A stretch of DNA of 64,000 bases from Microbacterium invictum (lineage in GTDB: Bacteria; Actinomycetota; Actinomycetes; Actinomycetales; Microbacteriaceae): contig NZ_JACIFH010000001.1 of assembly GCF_014197265.1 (NCBI RefSeq), positions 2,418,001-2,482,000 of the forward strand, given 5' to 3'. Made by a program: the position numbers and the translations under genes. The notes under the pieces are model-generated. The model was given only the letters and a program-made list of their open reading frames with translations, did no database searches and had not been told where the DNA came from. Below, piece by piece: positions 60,446 through 64,000 of this stretch. Each line of letters opens with the position of its first letter. Positions within the stretch are counted from its first letter, which is position 1.

Positions 60446-61345
60446 TCAGAACACGACGGTCTCGCGCCCGTTGCGCATGACGCGGTCCTGGCAGTGCCAG
60501 GTGACGGCTCGGGCCAGCACGGCGCGCTCCACGTCGGCGCCGCGTCGCTGCAGGTCGGCCGCGGTGTCGGCGTGCGTGACCCTCACGACGTCCTGCTCGA
60601 TGATGGGGCCCTCGTCGAGGTCGCCGGTGACGTAATGCGCGGTCGCCCCGATGAGCTTCACGCCGCGCTCCTTCGCCTTGCGATACGGCCCGGCCCCGAT
60701 GAAGGCGGGCAGGAAGGAGTGGTGGATGTTGATGACCGGGACGCCGACCTTCTGCAGGAAGTCTTCGGAGAGGATCTGCATGTACCGTGCGAGCACCACC
60801 AGGTCGACGTTGCCGACGAGCAGGTCGAGGATGCGGGCCTCGGCATCGGATTTGTCGGCGCCCTGCGAGGGGACGTGGACGAAGGGGATGCCGAAGGACC
60901 GCACGTCGTCGGCGACGGCGGTGTGGTTGGACACGACCATCGGGACAGTCATCGGGATCTCGCCGCGACGCTGCCGCCACAGCAGGTCCAGCAGGCAGTG
61001 GTCGGACGTCGACGCGAGGATCGCGACGCGCTTGGGCGCCGACCGGTCTGACAGCGTCCAGGTCAGCCCGAGTCCCTTGCCGAGGGCATCCTGCAGCGAC
61101 TGCTCCAGGACCGGGCGGACCGCCGCGTAGTCGTCGACGTGGAAGACCGTGCGCTGGAAGAAGTTCCCGCCCTCTGGGTCGTCGGTGTACTGGTCGAGCG
61201 ACACGATGTTCACACCGTTCTCGGCGAGCGCCGACGAGGTCGCTCGCACCAGTCCCGGGCGGTCCTCGCCCTGGACCAGCAGTACGCCTTCGTCGGTGGG
61301 AAGCTTCAGCGCCGTGTTCGGGGTGCGGGGTGCGACGATCGTCAT
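60446..61345 (-). CDS. purU: Formyltetrahydrofolate deformylase
   Basis: This 299-residue enzyme has an N-terminal ACT domain (LLVQGEDRPGLVRATSSALAENGVNIVSLDQYTDD) and a formyl transferase-type catalytic domain: VVSNHTAVADDV (catalytic Asn), VINIHHSFLPAFIGAGPYRKAKERGVKLIGATAHYVTGDLDEGPIIEQDV (catalytic His and Asp). It hydrolyses 10-formyl-THF to THF and formate. Here it is the exit for methyl carbon from the demethylases. An AGGAG precedes the ATG. It heads the purU-metF-demethylase 2-GNAT/AAA unit. Confidence 0.94.
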   Translation of the reverse strand: MTIVAPRTPNTALKLPTDEGVLLVQGEDRPGLVRATSSALAENGVNIVSLDQYTDDPEGGNFFQRTVFHVDDYAAVRPVLEQSLQDALGKGLGLTWTLSDRSAPKRVAILASTSDHCLLDLLWRQRRGEIPMTVPMVVSNHTAVADDVRSFGIPFVHVPSQGADKSDAEARILDLLVGNVDLVVLARYMQILSEDFLQKVGVPVINIHHSFLPAFIGAGPYRKAKERGVKLIGATAHYVTGDLDEGPIIEQDVVRVTHADTAADLQRRGADVERAVLARAVTWHCQDRVMRNGRETVVF

Positions 61346-61380
61346 TGTCCGTGCTCTCCTTTGTGACAGTTATCTGGGAT

Positions 61381-61400
61381 GCTAACAGGCATCTGTAACA
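61381..61400. promoter_or_regulatory. 8-4-8 inverted-repeat operator C
   Basis: GCTAACAG-GCAT-CTGTAACA lies 36 bp upstream of purU. It has the same 8-4-8 layout and CTGwAACA half as site A. It overlaps a possible purU -35, with GATAAC (minus strand, 61374-61369) as the -10 candidate. Confidence 0.6.
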
Positions 61401-61502
61401 TATGGCATCCTTCGCGCCATGCTCGATCGTCCACCTACGCATGCAGATCCTGCCGCGGTCACAGTGGCACGATGGTGCCCGCGACGCAGAGAGGAGAGCA
61501 CG

Positions 61503-61574
61503 ATGGCACGCACCGGCGAGTGGTACTGCGACGACGACGAGTGCGAGTACTGCGACGGCGCCGAGACCGACTGA
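61503..61574 (+). CDS. Cys-rich 23-residue ORF
   Basis: A short ORF starts at 61503 after GAGAGGAGAGCA and ends TGA at 61574. The peptide contains WYC-D4-type spacing, CxxxxCxxC, with many Asp and Glu. A strong ribosome binding site supports translation. It lies between purU and demethylase 3 and could be a metal-binding or regulatory microprotein. It has no recognised homology, and coding is unproven. Confidence 0.5.
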   Translation: MARTGEWYCDDDECEYCDGAETD

Positions 61575-61625
61575 ACCCGACTCAACCCCTTCGATGCGGC
61601 CGATCCGACGCCGAGGTGGCGAGAT

Positions 61626-61645
61626 TGTTTCAGTTACCTTACAGT
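61626..61645. promoter_or_regulatory. 8-4-8 inverted-repeat operator B
   Basis: TGTTTCAG-TTAC-CTTACAGT lies 69 bp upstream of demethylase 3. The left arm matches sites A and C; the right arm is degenerate. A TTGTTT -35 (61625-61630) overlaps it. Confidence 0.5.
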
Positions 61646-61713
61646 TCTTCATACAACTGATTGCACACCCGATCGCGCGGGCAAGTGCTGACCGTGAGGC
61701 AAGGGAGCCGAGC

Positions 61714-63045
61714 ATGGCGTGGGACTTCGTCAGTCTTCAGCAGGGAATCGACCAGGCGGGATCACCGATCCAGCTGCTGTGGAAGCCGGGATCGGCACCG
61801 TGGAAGCCGCCGATCGTCGACGATGAGTACGTCGGGTGGGCGGCGGAGCAGAATGCCTGGCGCAGCGGCGTCTCGATCTCGGACCTCTCGTTCCACATGT
61901 CCGACACGTTCGTGCGCGGGCCGGGAGCAGCCCGTCTGCTCAGCGACGTCAGCGCGAACAACATCGAGACCTTCGAGATCGGCCAGGCGAAGCAGTTCGT
62001 TCCGGTCGCTGCCGACGGGAACATCATCACCGACGGCATCCTGCTGCGCGAAGGCGAGGAGTCCTACGTGCTCTCCGGGGTTCCCGCGGCACAGAACTGG
62101 GTCACCTACCACGCGTCGGCCGGCGGCTACGACGTCGACCTCGATACCGATCCGGACCGATCGTTCACACCCGGCGACCCCCGGCTGTTCCGGCTGCAGG
62201 TGCAGGGGCCCGCCGCCCTCGAACTGGTCGAGCGCGCGTTCGGCGGCCCCCTGCCCGAGACGAAGTTCTTCCATTCCGTCGAGGTGTCGCTGGGCGACGC
62301 CCGCTTCCGTGCCCTGCGGCACGGAATGGCCGGGCAGCCCGGCTACGAGTTCATCGGCCCCTACGTCCACCACGACGCCGTCAAGGACGCACTCCTGACG
62401 GCCGGGACCTCGCTCGGCGTGATCCACATCGGCGCGCTCGCGTACGCGACCAACGGCGTCGAGAGCGGGTGGATCCCCACTCCCACGCCGGCGATCTACA
62501 CGGATCCGACCCTCGCGGACTATCGCGCCACCGTCGGCCTGTACACCTATGAGGGGCAGAACCCGCTGCACGGCAGCTTCTATTCCGACGACATCACCGA
62601 CTACTACACGTCGCCGTGGGAGCTCGGCTACGGCCGCTCGATCTCGTTCAACCACGACTTCATCGGCCGCGATGCGCTCCGGGCGGCCAAAGAACGCGTG
62701 CGCCGCACCAAGGTGACGCTCGAGCTGAACCGAGATGACGTGCGTGACGTCTTCGGCGACAGCGGCTACCTGAACGACTACGGTCGGCACCGCATCGAGT
62801 CGAACGGTGCGCTGGTCGGCACCACCTTCCAGGCCGCGCGCATCGACCCGGTCGACGACGTGCTGGCCCTGTCGCTCGTCGACGCCGCGGCGGCCGAGCC
62901 CGGCACCGAGGTGGAGGTCGTCTGGGGACAGCACCCCGGGCGCGGCACGGCGCCCGACGCGGACCTCGGCTTCCTGCGCTTGCGTGCGACGGTGCGTCCC
63001 GCGCCGTACAACGAGTACGCCCGCACCGCCTACCGCGCGGACTGA
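61714..63045 (+). CDS. LigM/DesA-like THF-dependent O-demethylase 3
   Basis: This 443-residue GcvT-family protein is the closest relative of demethylase 2, sharing IDQAGSPI-x-LLWKPG, DLSFHMSDTF, IGQAKQFVPVAADGNIITDGILL, VERAFGGPLPE, LRHGMAGQPGYEFIGPYVHH, NGVESGWIPTPTPAIYTD and FYSDDITDYYTSPWELGYGRSISF. A LigM-type methyl transfer to THF is inferred. The close pair on opposite strands suggests duplication within the cluster and split substrate use. AAGGGAG precedes the ATG at 61714. Confidence 0.9.
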   Translation: MAWDFVSLQQGIDQAGSPIQLLWKPGSAPWKPPIVDDEYVGWAAEQNAWRSGVSISDLSFHMSDTFVRGPGAARLLSDVSANNIETFEIGQAKQFVPVAADGNIITDGILLREGEESYVLSGVPAAQNWVTYHASAGGYDVDLDTDPDRSFTPGDPRLFRLQVQGPAALELVERAFGGPLPETKFFHSVEVSLGDARFRALRHGMAGQPGYEFIGPYVHHDAVKDALLTAGTSLGVIHIGALAYATNGVESGWIPTPTPAIYTDPTLADYRATVGLYTYEGQNPLHGSFYSDDITDYYTSPWELGYGRSISFNHDFIGRDALRAAKERVRRTKVTLELNRDDVRDVFGDSGYLNDYGRHRIESNGALVGTTFQAARIDPVDDVLALSLVDAAAAEPGTEVEVVWGQHPGRGTAPDADLGFLRLRATVRPAPYNEYARTAYRAD

Positions 63046-63090
63046 CCGGCCTGCACAGGGTGGACCGGCCGCCGGCGGTGCGATGAGGCG

Positions 63091-64000
63091 TTACCAGGCC
63101 GAGGCGACAGCCGCGTGCGTCTCGAAGATGCCCTCGGTCGTCCCCGCCGGTGCCCTTCCGATGCCGCACTCCGTCGCCACACCGAACACAAGGGCATGCC
63201 GCAGCGCGGTCTCGATGCGACGGGCAGCGCCTTCGACGCCGTCCTCGCGGTGGACGAGGCCGAGGTAGAGCTCGGTTCCTTCCGGCAGCGCGAGGTCGTC
63301 GAGCGGCGCGAAGTACGCGTCGTCGTCACGGTCGATCGGAACGGGCAGGTGCAGCCAGGTGATCGGGCGGGGGGATGCCGCGAACAGGCGGTTCGCGAAG
63401 GCCACCAGATTCGCGGTGTCGACGGGCTCGACGAAGTGCTTCTCGGCGACGTCGCCATAGCAGAGGTGGAAGCCGGCCTCGACATCGGCCGGGACGGCGC
63501 CGGCCTGCTCGGCGGCGCGTTCGGTGAGCCCTGCCCAGAGGTCGTCCCACCACGGGTCGAGCACGCCCTTGCCTCGTTCGGCATAGGTGGCCTGCTCGAT
63601 GATCTGGAACTCGACTGCGTTGTTCCACTGGATCGCGAGGTCCTGGTGCGGGATCGCCGCGACGATCTCATCGAGCTCGCGGAACAACGCGTCCCGGTAA
63701 ACGGGCTCGATCGCCGCCCGCTGATCGGCGGGGAAGAACGCGCCGACGACGGCGAGCGGCGTGGGCAGCGACACCTGGAAACGCACGCCGGGACGCACGA
63801 CGCCCTCGTCGCGGAGGCGGCGGAACAGCGCGTACGACTCCACCGCGGCAGCGGCATAGCCGAGCGGGGGGAACCGGATCGACGCGGGGTCGACACCGTC
63901 GGCCACGCGGACCGGTCGGGCGTCGAGCATCCTCACCGGAATCGGGTTCTCGCCGACCCGCTCGATGCCGTCGGCTTTCCCGAGAACGTCGGCCTGGAAG
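63091..64000 (-). CDS. MetE-like methyltransferase core, 5' end outside window
   Basis: At least 303 residues are visible; the frame is open to the right edge, so a GTG at 63936 is only an internal candidate. It resembles COG0620 proteins (cobalamin-independent methionine synthase core): FQVSLPTPLAVVGAFFP, IQWNNAVEFQIIEQATYAERG, AGFHLCYGDVAEKHFVEP and VATECGIGRAPAG. HLC and the later TEC keep the zinc ligands, unlike the 39.6 kb copy. It may transfer methyl groups from 5-methyl-THF, an alternative sink to MetF/PurU. It converges with demethylase 3. Confidence 0.82.
   Translation of the reverse strand, partial: FQADVLGKADGIERVGENPIPVRMLDARPVRVADGVDPASIRFPPLGYAAAAVESYALFRRLRDEGVVRPGVRFQVSLPTPLAVVGAFFPADQRAAIEPVYRDALFRELDEIVAAIPHQDLAIQWNNAVEFQIIEQATYAERGKGVLDPWWDDLWAGLTERAAEQAGAVPADVEAGFHLCYGDVAEKHFVEPVDTANLVAFANRLFAASPRPITWLHLPVPIDRDDDAYFAPLDDLALPEGTELYLGLVHREDGVEGAARRIETALRHALVFGVATECGIGRAPAGTTEGIFETHAAVASAW

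Overview
The window is high-GC DNA with dense, often overlapping genes. Several features point to an actinobacterium close to Microbacterium (Microbacteriaceae): the purF-purM locus next to a DUF3073 gene, a sterol-carrier-like gene beside purD, a TipA-type MerR regulator, an Rv2578c-type radical SAM protein, a LysR regulator beside a fused putA, and frequent GGATGCCG words. The genus is an inference from gene content and word use, not from a marker gene.

Positions 1-5100 look like an accessory island with looser codon use and lower GC around 4.1-4.5 kb. It holds the end of a multi-zinc-ribbon protein, a translationally coupled metallophosphoesterase/HAD phosphatase pair, a small Cys-rich protein and two small helix-turn-helix genes. 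Positions 5.2-34.5 kb are mostly housekeeping: an acyl-CoA dehydrogenase behind a 16-bp palindrome, a VanY-type peptidase, an Rv2578c-type radical SAM protein, a DEAD-box helicase with a long Asp-Arg-Pro repeat tail, an RND exporter, two CrcB fluoride channel subunits, topoisomerase IB, a TipA-like regulator, a DUF4097/PadR operon, a universal stress protein, the purF/purM/purD region, a LysR/putA divergon and mgtE. Positions 34.9-39.3 kb form a four-gene operon: aldehyde dehydrogenase, L-2-hydroxyglutarate oxidase, flavodoxin and MFS transporter.

Positions 39.3-64 kb form a catabolic region that looks built for methoxylated (possibly sulfated) aromatic compounds. A MarR-led nine-gene minus-strand operon (46.3 to 39.3 kb) carries an extradiol-type dioxygenase, a semialdehyde dehydrogenase, an FAH-family enzyme, a second VOC protein, an alpha/beta hydrolase, a GlcG/HbpS-like protein, a degenerate MetE-like protein and a small monooxygenase. 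A peptide-type ABC importer (52.8-47.4 kb) has its inner permease fused to an ATPase. A cytosolic arylsulfatase follows. The right end has three LigM/DesA-like tetrahydrofolate-dependent O-demethylases, metF, purU, a GNAT-AAA fusion, a MarR regulator, a 23-codon Cys-rich ORF and a MetE-like protein that runs off the right edge. The inferred flow is: import, desulfation, O-demethylation with methyl transfer to tetrahydrofolate, oxidation of that methyl through MetF and release as formate by PurU (or transfer through the MetE-like protein), and ring cleavage by the MarR-led operon.

The most notable signals are an 8-4-8 inverted repeat (TGTwwCAG-N4-CTGwwACA type) at three promoters of the O-demethylation region, the GNAT-AAA fusion in the same operon as a demethylase, the Cys-rich mini-ORF, an upstream ORF in the mgtE leader, and clear operators at the TipA-like, PadR, RND, acyl-CoA dehydrogenase and MarR genes. 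I saw no tRNA, rRNA, CRISPR array or insertion-sequence transposase.
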